Below the pieces are notes generated by a model. It did no database searches. It had not been told where the DNA came from and saw only the letters and a program-made list of their open reading frames with translations. From Schleiferia thermophila (lineage in GTDB: Bacteria; Bacteroidota; Bacteroidia; Flavobacteriales; Schleiferiaceae), in NCBI RefSeq assembly GCF_003337435.1, contig NZ_QPJS01000002.1, forward strand, positions 186,001-250,000: DNA of 64,000 bases. Direction: 5' to 3'. How positions within the stretch are numbered: the stretch's first letter is position 1; the number at the start of each line of letters is the position of its first letter. Shown here in pieces: positions 8,046 to 19,047 of this stretch. A program made the translations under genes and the position numbers.

Positions 8046-9359
8046 ATGGATGGTATGTTTTTGAGTGTAAATGTGATTTTGGTCAGTGTGGTAGTCTTTT
8101 TTATCCTAATTCTGCTTTTAGTTTCAATCCTTTTGTATGCCAAAGCAAAGCTTTCACCGGGAGGAAAGGTAAAGTTGGATGTGAATGGCAATATATTAGA
8201 AGTAGAAGCAGGAAGCACTTTGCTCACTACGCTGAGCAATAACAAAATATTTCTCCCCTCTGCATGTGGTGGCGGAGGTACCTGTGCCATGTGTAAATGC
8301 CAGGTACTTGAGGGCGGAGGAGAAATCCTTCCCACGGAAGTTGGATATTTTACCAGAAAACAAATACAAGAGCACTGGAGGCTAGGCTGCCAGGTCAAGG
8401 TAAAAAACGATATGAAAATAAAGGTGCCAGAGGAAATATTTGGCATCAAGAAGTGGGAATGTGAAGTTGTGTCCAACTACAATGTTGCAACTTTTATAAA
8501 GGAATTTGTTGTAAAACTCCCTGAAGGTGAACACCTTCATTTCGAAGCAGGAGGGTATATTCAGGTAGACGTTCCCCCATGTGTTGTCGACTATAAAGAT
8601 ATTGATATCAAGCCTTATCCCGATGATCCAGCAGGACCTGACAAGTTTAAGCCTGACTGGGATAAGTATGACATGTGGTCGCTCAAGATGGTCAACGATG
8701 AGCCTATTTTCAGGGCGTATTCCATGGCGAATCACCCCGCCGAAGGCAATATCATAATGCTCAATATTCGGATTGCCACCCCACCTTGGGACCGAGCTAA
8801 AAACAAATGGATGGATGTAAATCCCGGCATTTGTTCGTCCTACATATTCTCCCGTAAACCCGGAGATAAGGTCACAATCTCAGGGCCATTTGGAGAATTT
8901 TTTATAAAGGATACCGACAAGGAAATGATATACATTGGTGGGGGTGCTGGTATGGCACCACTCAGAGCTCACATCTTCCACCTCTTTCACACTTTAAAAA
9001 CCAAAAGAAAAGTTTCATACTGGTATGGTGGTCGCAGCCGCAGGGAGCTTTTTTATATAGATCACTTCCGAAAAATTGAAAAAGAATTTCCAAATTTTAG
9101 GTTTTACGTTGTGCTCTCTGAACCATTGCCTGAAGATAATTGGAAGGTGGCAAAAGACATTAACGACAGGGACGCTGATGGTTTTGTAGGGTTCGTACAT
9201 CAAGCTTTGATCGACAACTATCTGAAGCACCACCCAGAGCCGGAAGAAGTAGAATACTACTTCTGTGGGCCACCGATGATGAATGCAGCTGTATTGAAAA
9301 TGCTCGACGACTGGGGCGTACCTAAAGAGAACATTTCCTTCGATGACTTCGGTGGATAA
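8046..9359 (+). CDS. nqrF: Na+-translocating NADH:quinone reductase subunit F
   Basis: NqrF is the NADH-oxidising entry subunit. It has one N-terminal membrane helix (about residues 8-31), a ferredoxin-like domain with [2Fe-2S] ligands Cys74, Cys80, Cys83 and Cys115, then an FAD and NADH reductase module. The FAD motif R-A-Y-S-M-A-N and the nucleotide motifs [10 protein letters not shown] and Y-F-C-G-P-P-M-M-N are all present. At 437 residues it is slightly longer than Vibrio NqrF. It is the last nqr gene and is followed at once by an intrinsic terminator. Confidence 0.96.
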   Translation: MDGMFLSVNVILVSVVVFFILILLLVSILLYAKAKLSPGGKVKLDVNGNILEVEAGSTLLTTLSNNKIFLPSACGGGGTCAMCKCQVLEGGGEILPTEVGYFTRKQIQEHWRLGCQVKVKNDMKIKVPEEIFGIKKWECEVVSNYNVATFIKEFVVKLPEGEHLHFEAGGYIQVDVPPCVVDYKDIDIKPYPDDPAGPDKFKPDWDKYDMWSLKMVNDEPIFRAYSMANHPAEGNIIMLNIRIATPPWDRAKNKWMDVNPGICSSYIFSRKPGDKVTISGPFGEFFIKDTDKEMIYIGGGAGMAPLRAHIFHLFHTLKTKRKVSYWYGGRSRRELFYIDHFRKIEKEFPNFRFYVVLSEPLPEDNWKVAKDINDRDADGFVGFVHQALIDNYLKHHPEPEEVEYYFCGPPMMNAAVLKMLDDWGVPKENISFDDFGG

Positions 9360-9369
9360 TTAAAAGCAC

Positions 9370-9393
9370 AAGCCCCTACTCGAGGGGCTTTTT
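9370..9393 (+). terminator. Intrinsic terminator after nqrF
   Basis: An 8-bp perfect stem (9370-9377 with 9383-9390), a five-base loop and a run of T. It lies between nqrF and apbE, so apbE is either read through at a reduced level or has its own start. Confidence 0.75.
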
Positions 9394-9416
9394 CACTTCT
9401 TAGAAGAATTATTTTT

Positions 9417-10421
9417 ATGAAACACTTCAATTTTTTGTCATTTCCAATCGTCGTATTGCTCCTGGCGTGCAACTCCAATAGCAATGACTTCGTTCAAAGA
9501 ATCAATCGTGGTAATGCCCAGGGAACTACCTACAACATTCAGTATCTGGTAAAAACCGGTACTGACTACCAAATAAATATTGATTCTATTTTCAGGTTTG
9601 TTGATAGTGAAATGAGTACGTACATACCAAACAGCACCATTTCGAAGCTAAACAAGGGCGAAAATGCGCCGATCAGCGAACACTTTTTTAAAGTTTTAAA
9701 AAAGTCAGAAGAGGTATATGAGTTAACCGGTGGTTTTTTTGATGTTACGGTTTTTCCATTGGTCAACTTCTGGAAGATTGAAAATAAGGACGAAAACGTC
9801 ATACCAGACTCATCTAAAGTTGACTCAGTTCTGCACATTACAGGGTTTAAAAAGGTAGTTTTCACTGAAAATTCTGTTTCGCTGCCTAAAGGCATGAGTC
9901 TTGACCTAAACGCAATTGCTCAGGGATATACGGTAGATCTTATCGCAGAATTTCTTGAGTCAAAAGGTGTAGAAAATTACATGGTAGAAGTAGGAGGAGA
10001 AGTGCGGGCCAAAGGGAAAACCATCAACGAGAATATCTGGAAGATCGGAATTGAAAAACCGACAGAGAGCACGGATCAGACTGCCTTTCAAACAGTAATT
10101 GTACTTAAGGACAAATCACTGGCTACATCAGGCAGCTACCGAAAGTACAAAACAATGCCTGACGGGTCGAGGTTGTCACATGTTATAAATCCAATTACAG
10201 GCTACCCTGCCAATCACAATCTGCTAAGCGTGTCGGTAGTAGCCGATGATTGTATGACAGCCGATGCTTTGGCTACAGCACTGCTTGTCATGGGTCTTGA
10301 GGATGCAAAGCAATTTGCCAAAGCCCATCCGGAATGGGATTATTATTTTATATATTTTGATAAATATAAAGGATACAATACCTGGAGCTCAGATGGTTTC
10401 AAAGAGATGATGTTCAAATAA
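9417..10421 (+). CDS. apbE: FAD:protein FMN transferase (ApbE), lipoprotein
   Basis: ApbE transfers FMN from FAD to threonine in S-G-A-T-type motifs, the modification needed by NqrB and NqrC encoded just upstream. A lipoprotein signal ends L-L-L-A-C, with Cys18 as the predicted lipidation site, consistent with work outside the cytoplasm. Family motifs include G-T-T-Y-N-I-Q-Y, L-D-L-N-A-I-A-Q-G-Y, V-E-V-G-G-E-V-R-A-K-G, S-H-V-I-N-P-I-T-G-Y-P and D-C-M-T-A-D-A-L-A-T-A-L. The 334-residue length is typical. Clustering with nqr points to Na+-NQR as its main client. Confidence 0.94.
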   Translation: MKHFNFLSFPIVVLLLACNSNSNDFVQRINRGNAQGTTYNIQYLVKTGTDYQINIDSIFRFVDSEMSTYIPNSTISKLNKGENAPISEHFFKVLKKSEEVYELTGGFFDVTVFPLVNFWKIENKDENVIPDSSKVDSVLHITGFKKVVFTENSVSLPKGMSLDLNAIAQGYTVDLIAEFLESKGVENYMVEVGGEVRAKGKTINENIWKIGIEKPTESTDQTAFQTVIVLKDKSLATSGSYRKYKTMPDGSRLSHVINPITGYPANHNLLSVSVVADDCMTADALATALLVMGLEDAKQFAKAHPEWDYYFIYFDKYKGYNTWSSDGFKEMMFK

Positions 10422-10424
10422 AAT

Positions 10425-10826
10425 TCATTCTTCTTCAGAATCTAACAATTTCCTCTCGATTTCTTCCATTTCAAGAAAATCACGGGCTTCCTGTTCAGTC
10501 GGTACAACGGGCGCATGCTCGTCAAAATAACTAAGATCTTCAATTTTTGTTATAAATATTAGGGAACGCCTGGTGCTTCTGTGTTTGTCGAATAGCTTGT
10601 TTATTTCTCTGGATAAAGCTTCATTGATTTTAATTTCTGTAACATCAGCAATACAATGCTCTTCTAAGTAATTATTTAGAAGGCGGTCCATATCAGAAAA
10701 TAAATCTGAAGGGTTCTCAACAGATTTGATCTTTACCTTGATGAGATCTTTCTCTTGTGTGACATTGCTTTTCATACTAATCGAGAATGTGAATGAGATA
10801 ACAATAGCAATATGAGCAAATTTCAT
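10425..10826 (-). CDS. Hypothetical protein, possibly exported
   Basis: A 133-residue reading frame that I do not recognise. It starts with a short hydrophobic stretch (about residues 3-17) that could be a weak signal peptide or anchor, followed by a charged domain and a very acidic C-terminus. It lies only 4 bp from the end of apbE, convergent with it. Its ATG at 10826 overlaps by 15 bp the first ATG of the divergent thioredoxin gene, so one of those starts is probably placed too early; a second in-frame ATG here lies at 10775. Amino-acid composition looks like real protein, but there is no family match that I can name. Confidence 0.5.
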   Translation of the reverse strand: MKFAHIAIVISFTFSISMKSNVTQEKDLIKVKIKSVENPSDLFSDMDRLLNNYLEEHCIADVTEIKINEALSREINKLFDKHRSTRRSLIFITKIEDLSYFDEHAPVVPTEQEARDFLEMEEIERKLLDSEEE

Positions 10827-11393
10827 ACATTTGTAAAAATAAATTTGAAAGTGAAAAAAATCAAAGTCCTTTTTTTAACAGCATTCCTGGCTTTTGCTTC
10901 ACTTGCTTTTTTGTCGTATAAGCAAAAGTTGCAATCAGTAGGTCTTTCTGTTGGGGATGTGGCGCCCGAACTTGCTTTTCCAAATCCCGAGGGAAAAATC
11001 ATTAAACTATCGGATTACAGAGGTAAGATAGTCTTAATTGATTTTTGGGCATCGTGGTGCAGGCCATGCCGTATGGAAAACCCCAACCTCGTTAAACTCT
11101 ACAAAAATTACAATGATGTAAAATTTGGCAAAGCCAACGGTTTTGAAATATTCTCCGTGTCATTAGACCAAAACAAAGCGGACTGGGTTAATGCCATCAA
11201 AGCAGACGGTTTGCTATGGACGGGGCATGTAAGCGATTTAAAATTCTGGAAATCTGAAGCAGCCAGAATATACAACGTAAACTCTATACCGATGACCTAT
11301 TTGATCGATGAAAAAGGGGTAATTATTGCTAGAGGGCTCAAAGGTCAGGCACTGGAGCGCGCACTCGAAGGGCTTCGGAACAATCAGAGATAA
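10812..11393 (+). CDS. TlpA/ResA-like thioredoxin-fold protein, membrane anchored
   Basis: An N-terminal hydrophobic segment (about residues 18-35) is followed by an AhpC/TSA-like thioredoxin domain: G-D-V-A-P-E-L-A-F, then F-W-A-S-W-C-R-P-C with the redox pair C-x-x-C, and the cis-proline region S-I-P-M-T-Y-L-I-D. TlpA/ResA proteins reduce disulfides outside the cytoplasm, often for cytochrome maturation; the client here is unknown. The start is uncertain. The ATG at 10812 overlaps the divergent gene, while a GTG at 10851 lies just before the hydrophobic segment and downstream of two TAnnTTTG matches (10826-10833 and 10840-10847). Confidence 0.83.
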   Translation: MSKFHTFVKINLKVKKIKVLFLTAFLAFASLAFLSYKQKLQSVGLSVGDVAPELAFPNPEGKIIKLSDYRGKIVLIDFWASWCRPCRMENPNLVKLYKNYNDVKFGKANGFEIFSVSLDQNKADWVNAIKADGLLWTGHVSDLKFWKSEAARIYNVNSIPMTYLIDEKGVIIARGLKGQALERALEGLRNNQR

Positions 11394-11422
11394 TCCAGAC
11401 AATTTGTCGTACTAAAAAACCT

Positions 11423-11449
11423 GGCAATTGATTTGAGAAAATCATTGCC
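11423..11449. repeat. Imperfect inverted repeat upstream of grpE
   Basis: Arms GGCAATTGATTT (11423-11434) and AAATCATTGCC (11439-11449) are complementary except for one bulged base, around a four-base loop. The structure ends 16 bases before the grpE ATG. It does not match the CIRCE operator and has no T-run, so it may be an operator or a leader hairpin for the chaperone genes. The role is a guess. Confidence 0.35.
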
Positions 11450-11465
11450 GATAATGCTATTTACA

Positions 11466-12011
11466 ATGGAACAAACCACCAGAAATACGGACTCAAACCA
11501 TGAACATCAAACAGTAGTAGACACCCATGAGTCTGGAGCAGAAGAGACTCAGAATCAAGATGCTACTGCTGTAGAAAATGCGGAATTAGCCGAGCTAAAA
11601 GACAAGTATATACGACTTTACGCAGATTTTGATAATTTCAGAAAGAGAACCAATCGTGAGCGACTGGAAGTAATTCAAAGTGCAAACAGAGACTTGATGC
11701 TTGCATTGTTGCCAGTGCTTGACGATTTTGACAGAGCATTTAAAAATTTAGGTGACAAAACTTCAGGTGATCCCGTTCTCGAGGGCTTTAAACTTATTCA
11801 CCACAAACTGATCGACATTATGAACCATAAAGGTTTAAAACCCATGGAATCAAGCGTTGGGAAAGAGTTTGACGTGGAAACCATGGAAGCTGTGACCAAT
11901 GTGCCCGTACAGGATGAAAGCCAAAAAGGAAAAGTCATAGACGAACTCGAGCGGGGATATATGCTTGGGGAGAAAATATTGCGATTTGCCAAAGTAGTAG
12001 TTGGAGAATAG
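11466..12011 (+). CDS. grpE: Nucleotide exchange factor GrpE
   Basis: GrpE promotes ADP release from DnaK. An acidic, glutamine-rich N-terminus is followed by the long helical region (A-E-L-A-E-L-K-D-K-Y-I-R-L-Y-A-D-F-D-N-F-R-K-R-T) that dimerises, then the beta domain with V-G-K-E-F-D-V-E-T-M-E-A-V and R-G-Y-M-L-G-E-K-I-L-R-F-A-K-V-V-V. The ATG at 11466 gives a protein of 181 residues; the frame has another ATG 33 bp upstream, but that would add a hydrophobic stretch not expected in GrpE. dnaJ follows 13 bp later; dnaK is not in the window. Confidence 0.93.
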   Translation: MEQTTRNTDSNHEHQTVVDTHESGAEETQNQDATAVENAELAELKDKYIRLYADFDNFRKRTNRERLEVIQSANRDLMLALLPVLDDFDRAFKNLGDKTSGDPVLEGFKLIHHKLIDIMNHKGLKPMESSVGKEFDVETMEAVTNVPVQDESQKGKVIDELERGYMLGEKILRFAKVVVGE

Positions 12012-12024
12012 AATGTATTGAGGT

Positions 12025-13125
12025 ATGGCAACCAAAAGAGATTATTATGAAGTACTAGGAGTCAGCAAAAACGCGACACCGGAAGAAATAAAAAAAGCCT
12101 ATAGAAAACTTGCAATTCAATACCACCCCGATAAAAATCCCAACAATAAAGAGGCAGAAGAAAAGTTTAAGGAAGCGGCTGAGGCGTATGAAGTACTAAG
12201 TGATCCGGAAAAAAGAGCCCGATACGACCAGTTTGGCCATGCCGGTACCTCGGACATCGGAGGTCAATACACTTACGCTGACCCGTATGATATTTTTGAG
12301 CGATTCAAAGACATTTTTGGGTTTGATACCGGATTTAACTTTGGCGGGGGCTCCAGAACCAGCAAAGGTTCAAATCTGAGAGTTCGAATAAAAGTAACTC
12401 TAGATGAAATCATTAATGGCACAGAGAAAAAAATAAAAATTAAAAGAGCAGTCCTGGCAAAAGGCGTGAATTTTACCACTTGCCGAATCTGCAATGGTAC
12501 CGGCAGGGTGTATCGCGTGCAAAACACCATTTTTGGTGCCATGCGTACTGAATCCATTTGTGGTCATTGTCAGGGCACGGGAAAGACAGCCTCTTCTATT
12601 CCACCCGGAGTAGGTCCTGATGGGTTGGAAAGAAAGGAAGAAGTAGTAACCATTCAAATCCCTCCAGGTGCAGTGGCAGGCATGCAGTTGCAGATGAGGG
12701 GCAAAGGGAATGAACCTCCAGGAGGTGGTACTCCGGGCGACCTGATTGTGGTCATCGATGAGGTCGAGCATGATAAATTTAAACGCGAAGGCCTGAATCT
12801 GCACTACGAATTATATGTTTCAATACCTGATGCTGTACTTGGCAGTCAGGTAGAAATTCCCTACTTTGGCAATAAGTTGAGAATTAAAATAGACCCAGGA
12901 ACCCAAAGCGGAAAAATTCTGAGACTGAAGGGCAAGGGTATTCCCGATGTAAATGGATATGAAAAAGGTGATTTGCTGATACATGTGAACGTGTGGATTC
13001 CCAAAAAACTTTCTTCAGAGCAGCAAAGAATCATGCAATCCTGGGCCAATGACCCAAATTTTACACCCTCTCCGACAAGTGCAGATAAGACATTTTTTGA
13101 AAGGGTAAAAGAAATGTTTTCATAG
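12025..13125 (+). CDS. dnaJ: Chaperone DnaJ with a single (zinc-II-type) zinc centre
   Basis: A DnaK co-chaperone of 366 residues. The J domain covers residues 5-70 with the H-P-D motif at 34-36, then a short glycine/phenylalanine region, the zinc region and two C-terminal substrate-binding domains. Classical DnaJ has four C-x-x-C-x-G-x-G motifs; here only two are present (Cys153/Cys156 and Cys179/Cys182). By alignment they are motifs 2 and 3, which together form zinc centre II. The positions of motifs 1 and 4 have no cysteines. Centre II is the one reported as essential for cooperation with DnaK, so activity is expected. I recall the same reduced form from other Bacteroidota. It forms a unit with grpE. 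Confidence 0.94.
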   Translation: MATKRDYYEVLGVSKNATPEEIKKAYRKLAIQYHPDKNPNNKEAEEKFKEAAEAYEVLSDPEKRARYDQFGHAGTSDIGGQYTYADPYDIFERFKDIFGFDTGFNFGGGSRTSKGSNLRVRIKVTLDEIINGTEKKIKIKRAVLAKGVNFTTCRICNGTGRVYRVQNTIFGAMRTESICGHCQGTGKTASSIPPGVGPDGLERKEEVVTIQIPPGAVAGMQLQMRGKGNEPPGGGTPGDLIVVIDEVEHDKFKREGLNLHYELYVSIPDAVLGSQVEIPYFGNKLRIKIDPGTQSGKILRLKGKGIPDVNGYEKGDLLIHVNVWIPKKLSSEQQRIMQSWANDPNFTPSPTSADKTFFERVKEMFS

Positions 13126-13133
13126 AAAGTTCA

Positions 13134-13194
13134 ATTCAGGGATGATAAACGTCAGTTGTAAAAGCGTACCATTGACACTAAGTTTGCCCTGAAT
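13134..13194. promoter_or_regulatory. Promoter of pfkA-gap enclosed by an 8-bp inverted repeat
   Basis: A TTG at 13156-13158 and TAAGTTTG at 13179-13186 are spaced 20 bp apart and match the Bacteroidota -33 and -7 elements; the ATG follows 16 bases later. Perfect arms ATTCAGGG (13134-13141) and CCCTGAAT (13187-13194) flank the promoter, the second directly abutting the -7 box. Such placement would suit a repressor, but no binding protein can be named. Confidence 0.5.
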
Positions 13195-13202
13195 ACTGAA
13201 AT

Positions 13203-15208
<2,006 letters not shown>

Positions 15209-15224
15209 CGATAAAAAATAAGAG

Positions 15225-15250
15225 CCGGCCTGTGAAGACAGGCCGGTTTT
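15225..15250 (+). terminator. Intrinsic terminator of the pfkA-gap operon
   Basis: A perfect 9-bp GC-rich stem (15225-15233 with 15238-15246), a four-base loop GAAG and a following TTTT. It begins 17 bases after the gap stop codon. Confidence 0.85.
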
Positions 15251-15322
15251 ATTGCTTTCATCACTGAATTTTCAAAATCCTGAGTAAGGAAGCATGTACA
15301 CTGCCTATCAGAAAAAAATGGT

Positions 15323-15742
15323 ATGTACCTATTAAGAAGTTTTATTGCATTGATAGCTGCCCTTTCTTGTGTTTCCTGCCAATCCTCGTACACAGCTGTA
15401 AACGTAGTGATGAACAAGCGGGAATGCGGTGGGGCATTTGGTATGGGATTGACGTTTGAGCAAGTACCTGAAATCGGCGAAGTGTTTTTTGTAAAAAAAG
15501 ACAACTCCAGACCCAAGCCGGTAAAAGTGAATGATAAAGGGCTTTTGGTACTCAAAGGCAGGAGAGGAAGAGCAGAGGTTTTTATCTCCGAAAAAATTTC
15601 TACCAAAGTGGAAATGCAGGGACCTCAATGCGAACAATGGCGAAAAACACCAGATTTTGTTGTACTGCTTAAAAAGGGAAAACATACTCAAGCTGTCGTC
15701 ATCGATGTGATGTGCAATCCGTGCTTACGCCCCGCTCCCTAG
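15323..15742 (+). CDS. Small predicted lipoprotein of unknown function
   Basis: A 139-residue protein with an N-terminal signal ending in the lipobox-like C-V-S-C (cysteine at residue 19). I do not recognise the mature domain. Its C-terminal half is basic and ends in V-M-C-N-P-C; together with cysteines near residues 35 and 102 this may form disulfides outside the cytoplasm. The gene stands alone after the gap terminator and converges on the ViaA-like gene 18 bp away. Confidence 0.6.
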   Translation: MYLLRSFIALIAALSCVSCQSSYTAVNVVMNKRECGGAFGMGLTFEQVPEIGEVFFVKKDNSRPKPVKVNDKGLLVLKGRRGRAEVFISEKISTKVEMQGPQCEQWRKTPDFVVLLKKGKHTQAVVIDVMCNPCLRPAP

Positions 15743-15760
15743 AGCCGGAGAGCTCATTTC

Positions 15761-17368
15761 CTACAGGGAGCTTAGTGCTTCGCGATAAATTCTTTTCACT
15801 ACATTTTTTTCTTCTGTATTGTAAAGCCACACATGGTCAAAGCGCTCCACGACTCTTTCATTGGCTTCGTTGGAAATAATGAGGCTGTGAAAAGCTGTAC
15901 CCTGATGGAGTTGTTGGCGCGCTATGCGTTGCATGATTTCTTCCGATATTCTGTACATTATAAAATCTGAAATCACCAGTACATCGGCATCTTTGTAATG
16001 ATTGGTTTCAAGTTGGCGCAATGCTTCATCGAGTGCCAGCGAGATGTCGGTTCCTCCACGGAAGCTCATTTTGAGGAAATCCACAAGTGCACTGAGTTCT
16101 GAAGTAATGTTTTTTAGATCAATTGTTTTGATACCGGTGGAAAAATTTATCAGATATGCAGCTCTGTCTTGGTGGGATGCCATGCGCACGATGGCGAAAC
16201 AAAGAACTTTAGCGATTTTTTCGGGTTCGCCCTCCATGCTGCCACTGGTATCCACGCAGACAATAAAAGGACCTTTTTTCTTTTTTCGGGTTACAGTACG
16301 CGATTGGGAGGTATGCTCCGTACCTTTTACTCTTAGCTGGTCGTCGTAGTGAAGTTGCACCAATTGGTTATCAGCGAATTTTTTCAGAAAATTCCATTCA
16401 AGTTTTTCCTGGTCGAGAAGGCTAAGTTCCTGAGGCAGCGCGAGTGGTATGGAATTTCCTAAGGTAATTCCCGATATTTCTGATCTGTAATGGGGATCCC
16501 GGGTAGTACTGTAGGTGGTAAGTTGTACTTCATACCGTTCTTCGAGGGTTTCGAGCTCTGCTTCCCTTAGACTGCCCAGAGTGTCGGCTAGTTGCTGTAT
16601 GGAGGAGACATCCTTCAAATACTGGTGAAACCGGTCTAGGATTTCAAAATCGTCCTCTTTGATTACAGAGTTGTTGAGATTCCACTCCGGCTCCAGATAG
16701 TCTGAAAAATTGCCCAAAATAGATTTGACGCGAATTATTTCCAGAGTTTTGTTTTGGATGTTTTGCGCGAGTTCCTCATACTGTTCCTTGATTTGGCTGA
16801 TTTGCCAGCGAAGGATGCGCACCTGTAATCCGGCATCCCATATGGAAAGCAAATCGTCGATCAGCAGATTGAAGATATGATGATCCGGATGGTTTTCTAG
16901 TTCCTTGAGCCGGGTGCGGTGATATTCGAGATCGCGGCTCTCAAATTCTGCGGTCGAGAGAATATCTCTTAGCAAGTATGGCCATTGTTTTCTGAGGATG
17001 TGAAGAGGCCTGGCTGTCCAACCTTCGAGGGTAGCCTGCTCTGCTTGCCACGGATGTTGTTTTTGGGTTTTTTTGGCTACATTTCTGAAAAAAAACAGTA
17101 TTTCAGAGAGAATTCTACGCGACAATAAAGTGTTCTGCTGCAGTTCTGCCAGCACTTCTTCCCTTTCGAAAAGTTTGTCGAGATGTTGTCTGAGCTCGGC
17201 AGCATAATTTTCTTTGAGTTCAACGGAAGGTTTCCAGGTCGATTGGAGCCGAAGTTTCTGAAGAAGATATGAAGCTATGTACTCGCGCATCCGGCGATTG
17301 AGTACCTGACCAAATTCTACAAAGGCCTCTACCTCATCGGACAATTTCAATTCATCGGTGTATTTCAT
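15761..17368 (-). CDS. ViaA-like VWA-domain protein
   Basis: A 535-residue protein whose C-terminal part (from about residue 367) is a von Willebrand factor A domain with an intact metal-ion site D-T-S-G-S (residues 373-377) and G-G-T-D-I later. The long helical N-terminal region resembles ViaA. In E. coli, ViaA stimulates the MoxR-type ATPase RavA, and the pair affects respiratory complexes and aminoglycoside entry. Here the gene overlaps its RavA-like partner by 4 bp (ATGA), so the two are translationally coupled. Assignment to ViaA rather than another VWA partner of MoxR ATPases rests on the gene pair and total length. Confidence 0.8.
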   Translation of the reverse strand: MKYTDELKLSDEVEAFVEFGQVLNRRMREYIASYLLQKLRLQSTWKPSVELKENYAAELRQHLDKLFEREEVLAELQQNTLLSRRILSEILFFFRNVAKKTQKQHPWQAEQATLEGWTARPLHILRKQWPYLLRDILSTAEFESRDLEYHRTRLKELENHPDHHIFNLLIDDLLSIWDAGLQVRILRWQISQIKEQYEELAQNIQNKTLEIIRVKSILGNFSDYLEPEWNLNNSVIKEDDFEILDRFHQYLKDVSSIQQLADTLGSLREAELETLEERYEVQLTTYSTTRDPHYRSEISGITLGNSIPLALPQELSLLDQEKLEWNFLKKFADNQLVQLHYDDQLRVKGTEHTSQSRTVTRKKKKGPFIVCVDTSGSMEGEPEKIAKVLCFAIVRMASHQDRAAYLINFSTGIKTIDLKNITSELSALVDFLKMSFRGGTDISLALDEALRQLETNHYKDADVLVISDFIMYRISEEIMQRIARQQLHQGTAFHSLIISNEANERVVERFDHVWLYNTEEKNVVKRIYREALSSL

Positions 17369-18921
17369 AGCACTTTTTCAGCAGATGTATGAGCGCTGTA
17401 TTGAAACCGTGCTTTTTCCAGCCTCAGCTTTAGCTGTTCTAACCTCGAGGTGGTTTTTGTGTAGTTTTCAGAAATCAGATGCAATATACTTTCATCTACA
17501 AAAAGATGTTCGGAATTGTCATCAAGTTCACGAGGCATGTTGTTTTGAAGCCATTCAAATCGCTCATCGATAAATTTTTCGAGTTTTTCGCCCCACTCGT
17601 CCCAATAAGCCTTTACCAACGGGTGAGGCGCCTTGTAAACGTACCTGGTAACTTCCTGTTTTACGGTCTGAATATCGAGAGTTAATGTTCTGCTGTTGTG
17701 GAGCACTTTGATAGTATACGGTCTATTGCCAAGGGATGTTTGCAATCTGTAGACAAGTTTTAAATCCTGGTCGTAAAAATTGATGACTTGAAATTCTCCT
17801 GGCGATAGGGCTTTGAAATCAATTATTTTAAGGTAGGTGGCACTAGGAAGGTCATCGCATTTTTCCAGAGGAAAGAATTCATCACGCACTGTACGGGGCA
17901 CATCTGTCAGGTCGATGACTTTTAATTTGGTTTCTGATAGGATTTCATTTTCATAGCGCTGAATTTCAGCAGTTAGAAGTGAAAGCTTCATGGCCGTGTT
18001 GTATCCGTGTTCGCGGATGGTCTCGCTTACGATTTTTCTCAAAATCGGAATCTGGGAGGTATGGTTCCAAAGGCAGTGTACGGCCAGGTAAACATCGCTC
18101 AAATGAATGGCCCGGCGCCCATGACATACTGCGGAGACTTTCATCAGTCGCACGATTTTTTTCCAGCGTCGGTCATAAATTTGGAAAGGGGGAATCTCAG
18201 TCTGTCGGTTGTTAACTTCTTCCAGTTTTTCATAAATCACCCTGATGGCAGTGGCCACTTCATCAGGAATCTCCACCTCATCAGCCATCTGTGACCACTG
18301 CCTTAACTCTTCGATCGATATTTTGAGGTCAGGGGGAATGTTGTCAGTATACAAATTTTGATTTCCGGAAATAAGTTTCAGAAATGCGCTCGCATTTTTT
18401 ACCGGGTGAACCTGGTAGCGGATTAAAAATCTGTCCCAAAGAGGTCCATAGCTTTCACCTTCGGGCGGCAGTTCATTGCTTGCTCCAATGATGGCGTGCA
18501 GATTGACGTGTATTTCCTGGGTGCCGTTTCGATAGATGCGCTCGTTGAGGATGGTGAGCAAGGCATTTTGTATAGCAGGTCCTGATTTCCAGATTTCGTC
18601 TAAAAAAACCACATTGGCACCGGGAAGATACTCCTCTGTCAGTCGCTCGTATTTGTCCTCTTCTTTGAGTTTTTTGATGGAAATCGGGCCGAAAATCTCT
18701 TCCGGTGTACTAAACTTGGTCATGAGGTACTCAAACGATTTTCCATCGGAAAAAACATGTTTCAATCTTCTGGCTATAAGGCTTTTTCCTACTCCAGGAG
18801 GACCATAAAGAAAAATACTCTCTCCGGCTACTGCACTCAGGAGGGTGAGCTTAACTGCTTCTTCCCGTTCTACAAGTCCTTCGGTCAGGTAATGGAGTAG
18901 CTGTTTTAATCTGTTTTTCAT
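17365..18921 (-). CDS. RavA-like MoxR-family AAA+ ATPase
   Basis: An AAA+ ATPase of 518 residues with Walker A G-P-P-G-V-G-K-S (40-47), Walker B V-V-F-L-D-E-I (104-110), a sensor region G-A-S-N-E-L-P, and an arginine-containing second half that includes the RavA-type G-P-L-W-D-R-F-L-I-R-Y segment. The C-terminal third is the non-AAA region seen in RavA. MoxR ATPases act as chaperones that assemble complexes or insert metals. It is the first gene of the pair with the VWA gene, and the E. coli ravA-viaA order is the same. The client here is not known; the nqr genes on this contig are too far away to imply a link. Confidence 0.83.
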   Translation of the reverse strand: MKNRLKQLLHYLTEGLVEREEAVKLTLLSAVAGESIFLYGPPGVGKSLIARRLKHVFSDGKSFEYLMTKFSTPEEIFGPISIKKLKEEDKYERLTEEYLPGANVVFLDEIWKSGPAIQNALLTILNERIYRNGTQEIHVNLHAIIGASNELPPEGESYGPLWDRFLIRYQVHPVKNASAFLKLISGNQNLYTDNIPPDLKISIEELRQWSQMADEVEIPDEVATAIRVIYEKLEEVNNRQTEIPPFQIYDRRWKKIVRLMKVSAVCHGRRAIHLSDVYLAVHCLWNHTSQIPILRKIVSETIREHGYNTAMKLSLLTAEIQRYENEILSETKLKVIDLTDVPRTVRDEFFPLEKCDDLPSATYLKIIDFKALSPGEFQVINFYDQDLKLVYRLQTSLGNRPYTIKVLHNSRTLTLDIQTVKQEVTRYVYKAPHPLVKAYWDEWGEKLEKFIDERFEWLQNNMPRELDDNSEHLFVDESILHLISENYTKTTSRLEQLKLRLEKARFQYSAHTSAEKVL

Positions 18922-19047
18922 TCCTATGTTTAACAGCTTCAGGATATAGAATTGTTTTTAAAGATAAATGTATCTCATTAAAAAAGAAATGGCTAATTGA
19001 AAAGGACGAAGGGACTTGCCCAGGTGGGCCAGGATAGATGTTGATAC

